Assembly (NCBI GenBank): GCA_046760105.1 | Contig: JBHIDJ010000007.1 | Span: forward strand, 9,520 to 73,519 | Direction of reading: 5' to 3' | DNA from: JBHIDJ01 sp046760105 | GTDB lineage: Bacteria > Pseudomonadota > Gammaproteobacteria > Acidiferrobacterales > SPGG2 | Length of the DNA: 64,000 bases | Shown: positions 25,768 to 33,941 of the stretch, one piece after another | Layout: each line of letters starts with the position of its first letter | How positions within the stretch are numbered: position 1 is the stretch's first letter | The notes under the pieces: model-generated | Seen by the model: only the letters and a program-made list of their open reading frames with translations | Told to the model about the DNA's origin: nothing | The model's database searches: none | Translations under genes and position numbers: made by a program

Positions 25768-25829
25768 CAAGTGGCAAGTAGCAAGGTGAAAGATGCTTTT
25801 CTCTTGCTACTTCTAACTTGCTACTTCAA
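25755..25829. repeat. Palindromic heptamer-tandem repeat, copy 1
   Basis: The left arm is four tandem 7-mers from 25759: AGCAAGT, AGCAAGT, GGCAAGT, AGCAAGG. The right arm has the complement twice (CTTGCTACTT at 25803 and 25817). The loop between is T-rich (GCTTTTCTC). The element can form a long imperfect hairpin. A second copy is at 38739-38813. It overlaps the hisD 3' end and ends ten bases before the hisC ATG, which has no Shine-Dalgarno. Not a CRISPR (units too short, no spacers). Confidence 0.85.
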
Positions 25830-25838
25830 ACTCGTTTT

Positions 25839-26915
25839 ATGAGCATCAACGACAAAGTCGCCAGCCTCATCCGTCCCGAGGTTCTTGAGTTAAAGGCCTA
25901 TGCGGTACCGGACTCGACCGGACTAATCAAGCTTGATGCTAATGAGAATCCCTTTCCGTGGCCGCCCGAGATAATTCAGGCGTGGCTCGAGGTGCTAAGT
26001 AATGTTCAGGTGAATAGGTACCCAGATCCTGATGCGCGCCGCCTGAAGGAACGCCTATGTCAAGCGATGGCGCTTCCCGCAGGCATGGATGTGTTGCTTG
26101 GTAACGGTTCCGACGAGTTGATCCAGATTGTCCTTATGGCACTGGCACGTCCGGGGAGTCAGGTACTGGCGCCGGCGCCAAGTTTCACCATGTATGAGAT
26201 CGTCGCGAAAAGTGTGGGAATGAAATTCATCAGCGTTCCGCTAACGGATAGTTTCGATCTAGATGTGCCCGCGGTTCGCACGATGATGAAAATGCAGAGA
26301 CCGGCTGTTACCTTTCTCGCGTATCCAAATGCGCCAACAGGAAACCTCTTTGCGGCCGACGATGTGGAAGCCATCATCCGAGAATCGGATGGACTAGTGG
26401 TAGTCGATGAGGCCTATTTTCCATTTACCGATGCGACTTTTATGCACCGCCTGGACCACTATGACAATCTGCTGGTGATGCGCACCGTATCTAAACTGGG
26501 GTTGGCCGGATTGCGGCTAGGACTGCTAGTTGGCAACCAAGCTTGGCTTGCAGAATTTAACAAGGTGAGATTGCCCTACAACGTCAACAGCCTCACGCAG
26601 GCGAGCGCCGAATTTGCGCTCGCCAATCACGAGTTTTTGGATCAGCAGGCGGTCTGGATTCGAGCAGAGCGCGGAAAGTTGTTTGCCGCGCTCAAGGAGA
26701 TGTCTGCTATCCAGGTTTGGCCAAGCGAGGCCAACTTCATTCTCTTTCGAGTACAGAATGGAGACGCTACCCACGTATACGACGCGCTGCAAGCGGCTGG
26801 CGTGTTGGTCAAGAACCTCGATGAGTCCGGTGCTCTTAGGGGGTGCCTACGCGTAGCCGTGGGCACCGTCAAGGAAAACGAAGCATTTTTGGCTGCACTC
26901 AGGGCAGCGGTTTGA
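25839..26915 (+). CDS. hisC: Histidinol-phosphate aminotransferase
   Basis: A 358-residue fold-type I PLP enzyme that makes histidinol phosphate from imidazole acetol phosphate. LDANENPFPWPP near residue 32 is the N-terminal family motif. The PLP-lysine is in TVSKLGLAGLRLG, and NRYPDP and the C-terminal arginine in LRVAVG are present. The frame extends back to a TTG at 25818, but that lies in the repeat; the ATG at 25839 fits the family. No ribosome site is visible because repeat sequence lies directly upstream, so translation may be weak or leaderless-like. Confidence 0.96.
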   Translation: MSINDKVASLIRPEVLELKAYAVPDSTGLIKLDANENPFPWPPEIIQAWLEVLSNVQVNRYPDPDARRLKERLCQAMALPAGMDVLLGNGSDELIQIVLMALARPGSQVLAPAPSFTMYEIVAKSVGMKFISVPLTDSFDLDVPAVRTMMKMQRPAVTFLAYPNAPTGNLFAADDVEAIIRESDGLVVVDEAYFPFTDATFMHRLDHYDNLLVMRTVSKLGLAGLRLGLLVGNQAWLAEFNKVRLPYNVNSLTQASAEFALANHEFLDQQAVWIRAERGKLFAALKEMSAIQVWPSEANFILFRVQNGDATHVYDALQAAGVLVKNLDESGALRGCLRVAVGTVKENEAFLAALRAAV

Positions 26916-26978
26916 GGCGCGCCGGGCCCACTAGGTTGTGATACCATGCGCCTCCTTCGTTGATGAAACTTTCATGCC

Positions 26979-27572
26979 GTGGCTGAGCGGATAGCCCACG
27001 TTTCGCGCACGACCAAGGAAACACAGATTAGTGTTGCGCTTAATCTAGATGGCGTAGGCACGTCTAAACTCGACGCCGGCTTGCCATTCCTTGAGCATAT
27101 GCTCGATCAGGTGGCGCGCCACGGCTTGATCGACCTGACAATCAAGGCGAAGGGCGACCTCACGGTTGACGCACATCATACGGTGGAAGATGTCGGTATA
27201 ACCTTCGGTCAGGCTGTGACAAAGGCACTTGGTGACAAAAAGGGAATCCGTCGCTATGGCCATGCCTATATCCCTTTAGACGAGGCCTTGAGTCGGGTGG
27301 TCATAGATTTTTCCGGGCGACCGGGGCTCGAATATCGGGTCGACTTCCCGCGCGCGCGGATCTCCGACTTCGATGTGGATCTGATTCATGAGTTTTTTCA
27401 CGGCTTCTGCAACCATGCCCTGGTGACCTTGCATATTGATAGCTTACAAGGCAAGAACTCCCATCACATCGCCGAGACTGTATTTAAGGCGTTTGGCCGC
27501 GCGCTCCGGATGGGCGTTGAGCGTGACTCACGAACGAAGGAAATCGTCCCCTCGACCAAAGGTAGTTTGTAA
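26979..27572 (+). CDS. hisB: Imidazoleglycerol-phosphate dehydratase
   Basis: A 197-residue monofunctional HisB. The manganese-binding histidine motifs are visible: LEHMLDQVARHG, VDAHHTVEDVGI, HEFFHGFCNHA and GKNSHHIAET. The enteric N-terminal histidinol-phosphatase domain is absent, so that step needs a separate enzyme not seen in the window. The start is GTG. It lies 63 nt after hisC. Confidence 0.97.
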   Translation: MAERIAHVSRTTKETQISVALNLDGVGTSKLDAGLPFLEHMLDQVARHGLIDLTIKAKGDLTVDAHHTVEDVGITFGQAVTKALGDKKGIRRYGHAYIPLDEALSRVVIDFSGRPGLEYRVDFPRARISDFDVDLIHEFFHGFCNHALVTLHIDSLQGKNSHHIAETVFKAFGRALRMGVERDSRTKEIVPSTKGSL

Positions 27573-27658
27573 CAACGCTCCAACAGAATCCATTTACTGG
27601 TGCGACCCGTTACGCCCGCACCGTCGACTGGCATCAGCATGATGATCTGACCACACGT

Positions 27659-28309
27659 ATGAAGAAGATAGCGGTTGTCGATTACGGCATGGGCAATTTA
27701 CGCTCGGTGTGCAAAGCCATCGAGCATATCGTGCCGTCGGTCAGCGTAGACATTACCTCGGATCCGACCGCTGTGCGCAGGGCGGATAGTGTCGTGTTCC
27801 CGGGCCAAGGGGCCATTAGGGGTTGCGTGGCGGCACTCGACGCGCGTGACCTGCGTGAGGTTTTGCATGAAGCGATGCAGACCAAACCATTTCTCGGGAT
27901 CTGCCTAGGTTTGCAGGCGCTGTATGAGTTCAGTGAGGAGGGTGGGGGAATAGCTGGTTTGAATGTCCTGCCCGGGCGTGTACGGCTATTCCCGCGGGAG
28001 TACATGTACGACGCCGCAACCGGCCAACCCTTAAAGGTACCGCATATGGGATGGAATAAAGTTAGCCAGGTCGCCGAGCATCCCGTGTGGGATCGCATCA
28101 CTCAGGACGAGCGCTTCTATTTTGTTCATAGCTATTACGTTGAGTCCGTTGATGACCGCTATGTCGTCGGCATGACCGAGTATGGGGTCCGGTTTACCTC
28201 CGCTGCCGCGCGCGCGAATGTGTTTGCTATCCAATGTCATCCGGAAAAGAGCCAGCAAGCGGGGCTGCGACTGCTGGAAAATTTTGTAAATTGGGATGGG
28301 AGCTGGTAA
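27659..28309 (+). CDS. hisH: Imidazole glycerol phosphate synthase, glutaminase subunit
   Basis: A 216-residue class-I glutamine amidotransferase that feeds ammonia to HisF. The nucleophile is C82 in FLGICLGLQAL, and the dyad is H194 and E196 in QCHPEKSQ. The N-terminal VDYGMGNLRSV is typical. It is followed by hisA and hisF; about 86 nt separate it from hisB. Confidence 0.98.
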   Translation: MKKIAVVDYGMGNLRSVCKAIEHIVPSVSVDITSDPTAVRRADSVVFPGQGAIRGCVAALDARDLREVLHEAMQTKPFLGICLGLQALYEFSEEGGGIAGLNVLPGRVRLFPREYMYDAATGQPLKVPHMGWNKVSQVAEHPVWDRITQDERFYFVHSYYVESVDDRYVVGMTEYGVRFTSAAARANVFAIQCHPEKSQQAGLRLLENFVNWDGSW

Positions 28310-28356
28310 TTCGGTACAAAACAAAGTTGCCAAGATGATCTATTACGCATATCCAG

Positions 28357-29097
28357 ATGTCGTTTCTAGTTATACCGGCTATTGATCTGAAAGGCGGCAA
28401 ATGCGTGCGCTTGCGCCAGGGCCGCATGGATAAGGAGACAGTATTCTCCGAGGATCCTGTGGCTACTGCCGCACGCTGGTTAGATGCAGGAGCTCGCCGC
28501 CTGCATGTCGTCGACTTGGACGGTGCGCACGCAGGCAGACCTGTTAATGCGGCAGTGATTGACGCCATCGCCGAGGCGGTTCCGGATCTGCCCGTTCAGG
28601 TCGGCGGCGGTGTGCGCGATGAGGATGTCGTGCAAACGTACTTGGACGTCGGCGTGAGCTACGTGATACTTGGCACTAACGCCGTAACCGTTCCGCATTT
28701 CGTTGCCGATATGTGCGCCGAATTTCCAGGTCACATCATCGTCGGTCTCGATGCCAAGGATGGTAGAGTGGCCGTCGACGGCTGGTCAAAGTTGTCGAAG
28801 CATGACGTGATCGACCTCGCTAAGCGCTTTCAAGACGACGGTGTCGCGGCAATCGTGTATACCGACATCGGTCGCGACGGGATGATGACGGGCGTAAATA
28901 TAGAGGCTACCGTCAAGCTTGCCAAAGCGATTTCTATACCCGTTATCGCGTCCGGTGGAATCACGAACTTAGAAGACGTTCGGGCGCTCTGCGAGGTGGC
29001 CGATAACGGCATCATCGGTGCCATCACGGGGCGTGCGCTTTACGAGGGCTCGCTTGATCTTGCGGAAGCACAGAAACTGGCGGACGAACTCAGTTAA
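28357..29097 (+). CDS. hisA: ProFAR isomerase
   Basis: A 246-residue (beta-alpha)8 barrel that performs the Amadori rearrangement of ProFAR to PRFAR. Catalytic aspartates are in IPAIDLKGGKCVRL (residue 10 of the frame) and YTDIGRDGMMTGVN. GGGVRDEDV and ASGGITNLEDV bind the two phosphates. 47 nt after hisH. A repeat element occupies the gap to hisF. Confidence 0.98.
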   Translation: MSFLVIPAIDLKGGKCVRLRQGRMDKETVFSEDPVATAARWLDAGARRLHVVDLDGAHAGRPVNAAVIDAIAEAVPDLPVQVGGGVRDEDVVQTYLDVGVSYVILGTNAVTVPHFVADMCAEFPGHIIVGLDAKDGRVAVDGWSKLSKHDVIDLAKRFQDDGVAAIVYTDIGRDGMMTGVNIEATVKLAKAISIPVIASGGITNLEDVRALCEVADNGIIGAITGRALYEGSLDLAEAQKLADELS

Positions 29098-29103
29098 ACT
29101 TCC

Positions 29104-29193
29104 AACGCGAAGACGCAAAGGGCTTTTGGACAGAAAAATCGCTTTTAGAAAAGATTAGAAAATTCTTTGCGTCTCAGCGTCTTTGCGTTGAGT
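29104..29193. repeat. Palindromic CGCAAAG-type repeat between hisA and hisF
   Basis: The left arm CAACGCGAAGACGCAAAGG starts at 29102. The right arm (about 29164-29193) reads, on the complementary strand, as repeats of the unit GACGCAAAG/GACGCTGAG. Between them is an AT-rich segment. The architecture (short tandem units in inverted arms, about 90 bp) is like the other repeat in this window but the sequence is unrelated. It may end or stabilise the hisA message or be a mobile miniature element. Confidence 0.75.
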
Positions 29194-29213
29194 ATTTTAT
29201 GTGTTGTAGTTCT

Positions 29214-29984
29214 ATGGGTCTGGCGAAACGAGTTATTCCATGTCTTGATGTGGACCACGGGCGGGTCGTGAAGGGTGTCCGCTTTGTGGATATCCGTGAC
29301 GCAGGCGACCCGGTGACGGTCGCGCAACGCTATGATGAGGAGGGAGCAGATGAAATCACGTTTCTCGATATCACGGCGAGTTCCGATAATCGCGAGATCA
29401 TGGCTCACGTGGTCGAGGATGTGGCGAGCCAGGTCTTTATCCCACTCACAGTCGGCGGCGGTATACGCGAACTAATGGATGTACGACGAATGCTCAACGC
29501 CGGTGCCGACAAGGTGTCGATTAACACGGCGGCAGTTAACAATGCAGATTTCGTGAAGGCAATCGCCGATCATTTTGGCGAGCAATGTATCGTTGTTGCC
29601 ATAGACGCCAAACAGGTAGATCATGGTGATCGACCGGGTTGGGAAGTCTATACCCACGGCGGACGTAAACCGACAGGTATAGACGTACTCGAATGGGCGC
29701 GAACAATGGCTGAGTATGGTGCTGGCGAGATCTTATTGACCAGCATGGACCGCGACGGCACGCGTCATGGGTTCGATCTCGCGCTGACCCGCGCAGTGAG
29801 TGATGCGGTCAGCGTTCCGGTGATCGCCTCAGGTGGCGTCGGAAACCTCGACCATTTGGTCGCTGGCATTATAGAAGGACATGCCGATGCAGTGCTGGCT
29901 GCAAGCGTCTTTCATTTCGGCGAGTACACAGTGTGCGATGCTAAACGACGCATGGCCGAATCCGGTATTGAAGTCAGGCTCTAG
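29214..29984 (+). CDS. hisF: Imidazole glycerol phosphate synthase, cyclase subunit
   Basis: A 256-residue HisF barrel that joins with HisH to make IGP and AICAR. MGLAKRVIPCLDVDHGRVVKG is the classical start, so the ATG at 29214 is chosen over one at 29199. Catalytic aspartates are in CLDVD and LTSMDRDGT. GGGIRELMDV and ASGGVGNLDH are the phosphate sites. Preceded by the palindromic repeat. Confidence 0.98.
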   Translation: MGLAKRVIPCLDVDHGRVVKGVRFVDIRDAGDPVTVAQRYDEEGADEITFLDITASSDNREIMAHVVEDVASQVFIPLTVGGGIRELMDVRRMLNAGADKVSINTAAVNNADFVKAIADHFGEQCIVVAIDAKQVDHGDRPGWEVYTHGGRKPTGIDVLEWARTMAEYGAGEILLTSMDRDGTRHGFDLALTRAVSDAVSVPVIASGGVGNLDHLVAGIIEGHADAVLAASVFHFGEYTVCDAKRRMAESGIEVRL

Positions 29985-30065
29985 CGTAGCGCCGAGGCAC
30001 ATGGGTACTCTCGCCATTGCTGTCGGTACTTCGCTCGCTGGTTTTGGTATCGGCGGTGGAATACG

Positions 30066-30461
30066 ATGACCGAGCGGTTATTGGACGCTATAAACTGGAA
30101 TCACGAAGGGCTCGTTCCGGTGATCGCCCAGGAAAACGGCACTGGGCGTGTGCTGATGCTGGCATGGATGAATCGCGATGCCTTGGCGGCGACCGTTCGT
30201 GAAAGGAAGGCTGTATACTGGTCCCGTTCGAGACGCAAACTGTGGCGCAAAGGCGAACAGTCGGGGCACGTACAGCTGGTGAAAGATATCCGAGTTGATT
30301 GTGACAACGACGTAATCCTATTAACGGTTGAGCAGACAGGGGGTATTGCCTGTCATACGGGGCGTCACAGTTGTTTTTTTCAACAACAGCAGGACGATCG
30401 ATGGGTTACAGTGGAGCCGGTTTTGAAGAGTGAAGAAGAGATTTACGGTAAGAACGGATAA
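30066..30461 (+). CDS. hisI: Phosphoribosyl-AMP cyclohydrolase
   Basis: A 131-residue stand-alone HisI cyclohydrolase. The metal motifs are intact: LMLAWMNRDAL, YWSRSRRKLWRKGEQSGH, RVDCDNDVIL and ACHTGRHSCFF, with three zinc cysteines among them. In E. coli this is fused to HisE; here they are separate. It overlaps by four bases a 22-codon frame (30001-30069) of doubtful meaning. Confidence 0.97.
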   Translation: MTERLLDAINWNHEGLVPVIAQENGTGRVLMLAWMNRDALAATVRERKAVYWSRSRRKLWRKGEQSGHVQLVKDIRVDCDNDVILLTVEQTGGIACHTGRHSCFFQQQQDDRWVTVEPVLKSEEEIYGKNG

Positions 30462-30574
30462 TCCGAACGTTAGGGGGGTGACCGCAGGCAAGTGGGCTTG
30501 CGCCGTTTTCGCGGTCCCACGTGTCAGCGACGACGTTTTGGAAGCCTACCCGCCTCTATGGCAATGTTGGTAAC

Positions 30575-30904
30575 ATGGTCGAGATTCTGGATAAACTGAC
30601 TAAGGTGCTCGAAGCGCGCAAGCAAGCGGACGCCCAATCTTCGTATACCGCCGGTCTGTACGCTCAAGGACTAGATGCGATTCTCAAGAAAGTCGGTGAG
30701 GAAGCGACGGAAATGATTATCGCGGCCAAATCAGGTGATTCCACGCAGATTGTGCGCGAAACGGCAGACCTTTGGTTTCATACCATGGTATTGTTGGTAC
30801 ATCAGGGACTCAAGCCCGACGAGGTTTTGCGAGAGCTTGAGCGTCGTTTCGGTGTTTCTGGCCTGGACGAGAAGGCGCGACGGGCGCGCCAAGTGGATGG
30901 CTAG
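30575..30904 (+). CDS. hisE: Phosphoribosyl-ATP pyrophosphohydrolase
   Basis: A 109-residue all-alpha NTP-pyrophosphatase. GLDAILKKVGEEATEMIIAAK is the MazG-like metal-binding motif with its glutamates (about residues 33-53), and ETADLWFHTMVLLV is the second half. The frame is open from 30521, but the ATG at 30575 gives the family length. Its 3' end overlaps the first codons of the hinT remnant by eight bases. Confidence 0.96.
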   Translation: MVEILDKLTKVLEARKQADAQSSYTAGLYAQGLDAILKKVGEEATEMIIAAKSGDSTQIVRETADLWFHTMVLLVHQGLKPDEVLRELERRFGVSGLDEKARRARQVDG

Positions 30905-31010
30905 GCGCCTGTTCTGTAAGATAGTGGGCATCATAACTGGTCGCTGGCGAGAGCGCGTACATTTACTCATGCATGTAGTGGGTAATGGAGATCTGCTCGG
31001 GAGCCGACCG
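30897..31010 (+). pseudogene. hinT: Internally deleted hinT (HIT-domain) remnant
   Basis: A frame starting ATG at 30897 inside the hisE end reads MARRLFCKIVGIITG and then jumps to RERVHLLMHVVGNGDLLG. The first part matches the HinT N-terminus (xxIFCKIVxGEIP) and the second the C-terminal histidine-triad region (GQxVyHIHMHLLGGRPLG). About 65-70 internal residues are gone, and the second triad His is Leu (HLLMH for HxHxH), a change of one base (CAC to CTC). HinT is a nucleoside phosphoramidase, commonly encoded between hisE and tatA in Proteobacteria, exactly this position. It cannot be functional. Beyond 31010 the frame runs into tatA. Confidence 0.8.
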
Positions 31011-31024
31011 AACGGAGGACGCAT

Positions 31025-31258
31025 ATGGGTGGTATTGGTATCTGGCAATTACTGATCGTTTTGCTCATCGTGGTTCTGATCTTCGGTGCTAAGAAGATCA
31101 GGAGCCTGGGGGGAGATGTTGGTGCCGCGATCAAGAACTTCAAGCATGCCGTAAAACAAGGCGATGAAGAGGAAGAACAGGAAGCAAAACAGGTTGAAAA
31201 CAAGGCAGACACTGTCATCGAGGGAGAGGTCACTGCTAAGAAGAAGCAAAAGGCTTGA
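31025..31258 (+). CDS. tatA: Sec-independent protein translocase subunit TatA
   Basis: A 77-residue TatA: one N-terminal membrane helix (IWQLLIVLLIVVLIFGAKKI, residues 6-25) followed by the FGxKK hinge, the amphipathic helix LGGDVGAAIKNFKHAV, and a charged acidic/basic tail. TatA forms the folded-protein pore of the twin-arginine pathway. GGAGG lies six to ten bases before the ATG. First gene of tatABC, after the his cluster. Confidence 0.97.
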   Translation: MGGIGIWQLLIVLLIVVLIFGAKKIRSLGGDVGAAIKNFKHAVKQGDEEEEQEAKQVENKADTVIEGEVTAKKKQKA

Positions 31259-31288
31259 GTAAACGCGCGCTGATACGGTCCGAAGGCC

Positions 31289-31726
31289 ATGTTCGATATT
31301 GGCATGGGAGAGCTGGCTCTGATCGGCCTGTTGGCGCTGATTGTGCTAGGGCCGAAGCGCTTGCCGGAGGTAGCGCGCACAGCTGGTCTGTGGGTGGGGC
31401 GTGTGCGCCGATTCGTGGCCAGCGTAAAGGAGGATTTTGACCGTGAGCTGCGAACCGAAGAGCTTACCGACCTGCGGAAACTGCAGCAGGAACTGACCGA
31501 GACCCGCGAGCTGATACAGCGGTCATCGACCGAGACCCTTGAGGGTTTAGAGGGACGTCTTGACGCTGATCCCCTAGGCGACGTCGTCGATAAGCAACCC
31601 AAGCGTAAGTCCCCGAGTCGCGCGCGTACCGCCAAGCGAAAGAAAGCTGCGGCGCGCACAACGCGGGCGAAGAAACCTGCTACCAGAAAGAAAGATGGCA
31701 GAGCAAGAAAACCACGATCCCGCTGA
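31289..31726 (+). CDS. tatB: Sec-independent protein translocase subunit TatB
   Basis: A 145-residue TatB, the part of the TatBC receptor that contacts the signal peptide. MFDIGMGELALIGLLALIVLGPKRLPEVART is the diagnostic start with the membrane helix, the conserved E8 and the GPKRLP hinge. A long charged amphipathic region and an Arg/Lys/Ala-rich tail (SRARTAKRKKAAARTTRAKK) follow. It overlaps tatC by 32 nt in another frame. Confidence 0.97.
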   Translation: MFDIGMGELALIGLLALIVLGPKRLPEVARTAGLWVGRVRRFVASVKEDFDRELRTEELTDLRKLQQELTETRELIQRSSTETLEGLEGRLDADPLGDVVDKQPKRKSPSRARTAKRKKAAARTTRAKKPATRKKDGRARKPRSR

Positions 31727-32558
31727 GGGGACCTTTCTTTCGCATCTCGTAGAGCTGCGTAACCGTCTAATATACGCGGTTGCTGCGGTTCTTATTGTGT
31801 TTGTCGCCCTCGTTTATTTTGCGCAGGAGATTTACGTCATTGTTGCCACGCCGTTGATGGCGGCCTTGCCTGAGCAGGATAGCATGATTGCTACGGAACC
31901 GGCCGCACCATTTTTCATCCCGATCAAGCTGACGCTGGCTGTAGCCGTCGTCATTACGATCCCTTATTTGCTTTATCAGCTATGGGCATTTGTTGCGCCC
32001 GGTTTGTACCAAACCGAGCGCAAACTGGCCTTTCCGTTGCTAGTTTCTAGTACTGTGCTCTTTTACGCGGGCATGATATTCGCGTATTTCGTCGTGTTTC
32101 CGATCGCGTTTAGCTTCTTTACATCGTACGCCCCTGAAGGCGTACGGGTCATGACCGACATCCACGCCTACCTAAGCTTCGTGCTACGCATGTTTTTTGC
32201 TTTTGGGTTTGCGTTCGAGGTGCCAATCGCGATTATTCTGCTCGCACGGGCTGGGATAGTCGACCCCGATGCACTAGCATCTAAACGCCCTTATGTGGTG
32301 CTTGGTGCGTTCGTGATCGCGATGCTGATCACACCTCCGGATGCGTTTTCACAGACATTTCTTGCCATACCGATGCTGTTGTTGTTTGAAGTGGGGATTT
32401 TTTTCGCGCGTCGCATGAGGCGGCCGGAAGATGATACCGTGGGTGATGCCGATATCACAGATGAAGAGATGGACGCCGAGATCGATCAATTCGACAGGGC
32501 ACTTGCTGGTGGCGGAAAAACCGGGGGGAATAAAACCAGAGGCCGCCGGTCTAAGTAA
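31695..32558 (+). CDS. tatC: Sec-independent protein translocase subunit TatC
   Basis: A 287-residue TatC with six membrane helices; it recognises the twin-arginine signal. SHLVELRNRLIYA near residues 16-28 and FEVPIAIILLARAGIV near 176-191 are family signatures, and TPPDAFSQTFLAIPMLLLFEVGIF covers the last helices. The acidic tail after residue 240 is longer than in E. coli. It starts inside tatB, so the genes are coupled. A Tat substrate, the Rieske protein, is encoded nearby. Confidence 0.98.
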   Translation: MAEQENHDPAEGTFLSHLVELRNRLIYAVAAVLIVFVALVYFAQEIYVIVATPLMAALPEQDSMIATEPAAPFFIPIKLTLAVAVVITIPYLLYQLWAFVAPGLYQTERKLAFPLLVSSTVLFYAGMIFAYFVVFPIAFSFFTSYAPEGVRVMTDIHAYLSFVLRMFFAFGFAFEVPIAIILLARAGIVDPDALASKRPYVVLGAFVIAMLITPPDAFSQTFLAIPMLLLFEVGIFFARRMRRPEDDTVGDADITDEEMDAEIDQFDRALAGGGKTGGNKTRGRRSK

Positions 32559-32560
32559 GC

Positions 32561-33752
32561 TTGAAACCCCTGGCCACGTTTTTACTTAGCTTCCTGCTCT
32601 TCGGTCTCTTTCCATTTCCTCTCGCGCACAATGCGTTCGCACTAGTTAATCAGCTAAGCGGGCACCCGTCACCCTACCTTGCCATGCACGCCGACGATCC
32701 GGTTGCGTAGCAAGACTGGAATGGCAAGGTAGTCGAACAAGCGCGCCGCAGGCGAAAGCTACTTTACCTCTCGATCGTACAATCCGAAATCTGCCATTTG
32801 ATCCTGCGTGCAGCGGACGCGTTTGGGCGCGCCGATTACAAGATGATTGCGCGGCGCAGCCTGGACTTCATGGTGAAGGAGCTGCTGACTCCTGCGGGGG
32901 CATTTATGGCGTCGTTATCCGCCGTAGACGATGCACATATCGAAGGCGGTTACTACCTGTGGGATGAGAATCAACTGACGGCATTGCTGGGGTCGCGCGA
33001 GCGGCGTGTTTACCGGCTTGCTTGGGGAATGATCGAAGCTGCTCCGTTTGACAGTGGATACCTCCCGGTCAAAGCAATGGAACCGGCAGAGATCGCAAAG
33101 GAAATGGAGCTCAGCACTAGTGAAGTTGAAAAGCTACTCGCAAGCGCCGTGCACAAGCTCTATGCGGCTCGTAGTCAACGGGGCTTGCCCAAAGACACCA
33201 AGCTGCTGGCCGGTTGGAACGGGCTGGCGCTGTCGGCATTCGCTTATGCTGCCCGTGTTACCGGCAATAGTGGCGATCGGCAGGTGGCGCGCGGCGTACG
33301 GGACTATTTGATGCAAGAGCTCTGGGATGACGGTTCACTCCATCGTGCCGTCTCGGGTGGCAGGGTCTTGGGCCGGGCGGCGGTGGAGGACTACGCATAT
33401 GTGGCGCAGGGTCTGCTTTCATGGGCCGAAGCGACGGGGCAGGAGCGCGATTTCATGTTTGCGCGCCGCGTAGCATTGGCGGCCTGGACGCGATTCTACC
33501 GGTCACGAGGGTGGCGGCTTGCCGAGGCAAGCCTGATTCAGGCGGAGGCGGCAGAGATCTGATTCTCGACGGCCCTATGCCGTTACCAGCGGGCGTATTG
33601 GCCCGCGTGTGCTTGCAGACAAGACCGGCGATTCGTCCCTTCGGGATAACGCGTTATCGGCCTTGAACTCGGGACACCGGCAACTTGCGGAGAACCCGTT
33701 GTGGAATGCCACCCATGTCGGTGCAATGATGGCCTCGTTCGACGCGCGTTGA
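32561..33752 (+). pseudogene. Decayed DUF255/thioredoxin-domain gene (YyaL/SSP411 family)
   Basis: Starts TTG three nt after tatC with a signal-like N-terminus, then NQLSGHPSPYLAMHADDPVA, stop, QDW: family members read VAWQDW, so TGG became TAG at 32708-32710. RRKLLYLSIVQSEICHL matches the thioredoxin-like start, but the CHWCH site and several hundred following residues are missing. From 32798 homology resumes with LRAADAFGRADY and GYYLWDENQLTALLG. Two frameshifts follow (near 33560 and 33600), with LILDGPMPLPAGVLARV and ENPLWNATHVGAMMASFD in successive frames, ending at 33752. The 254-codon open middle could still be translated but is not an intact domain. Confidence 0.87.
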
Positions 33753-33941
33753 CCGGCGATCAGAGCGCAGGCGCTACCCGCTGGTGTACCGTGCGGCGTT
33801 ATGTGTAATCTTTATGGTCCGCTCTCGCAATTCGGTAAAACCAAAGTCCCACAAATTCCTTAATCTCTGTTATATTACCGCCTGCCCAGGTTTGAGCAGA
33901 ATTATTTCTAACAAGGGGCGAACTTGTCTGCGGGAGACTCC

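Noticed and set aside
25755..25829. Possible CRISPR array in the 7-mer repeats
   Set aside because: Units are 7 bp, contiguous without spacers, and arranged as inverted arms; no cas genes nearby.
30001..30069. 22-codon frame overlapping the hisI start as ATGA, possible leader peptide
   Set aside because: No His codons and no attenuator hairpins, so it does not fit a his leader; glycine-rich composition and a spacing of only three bases from GAGG make it likely chance.
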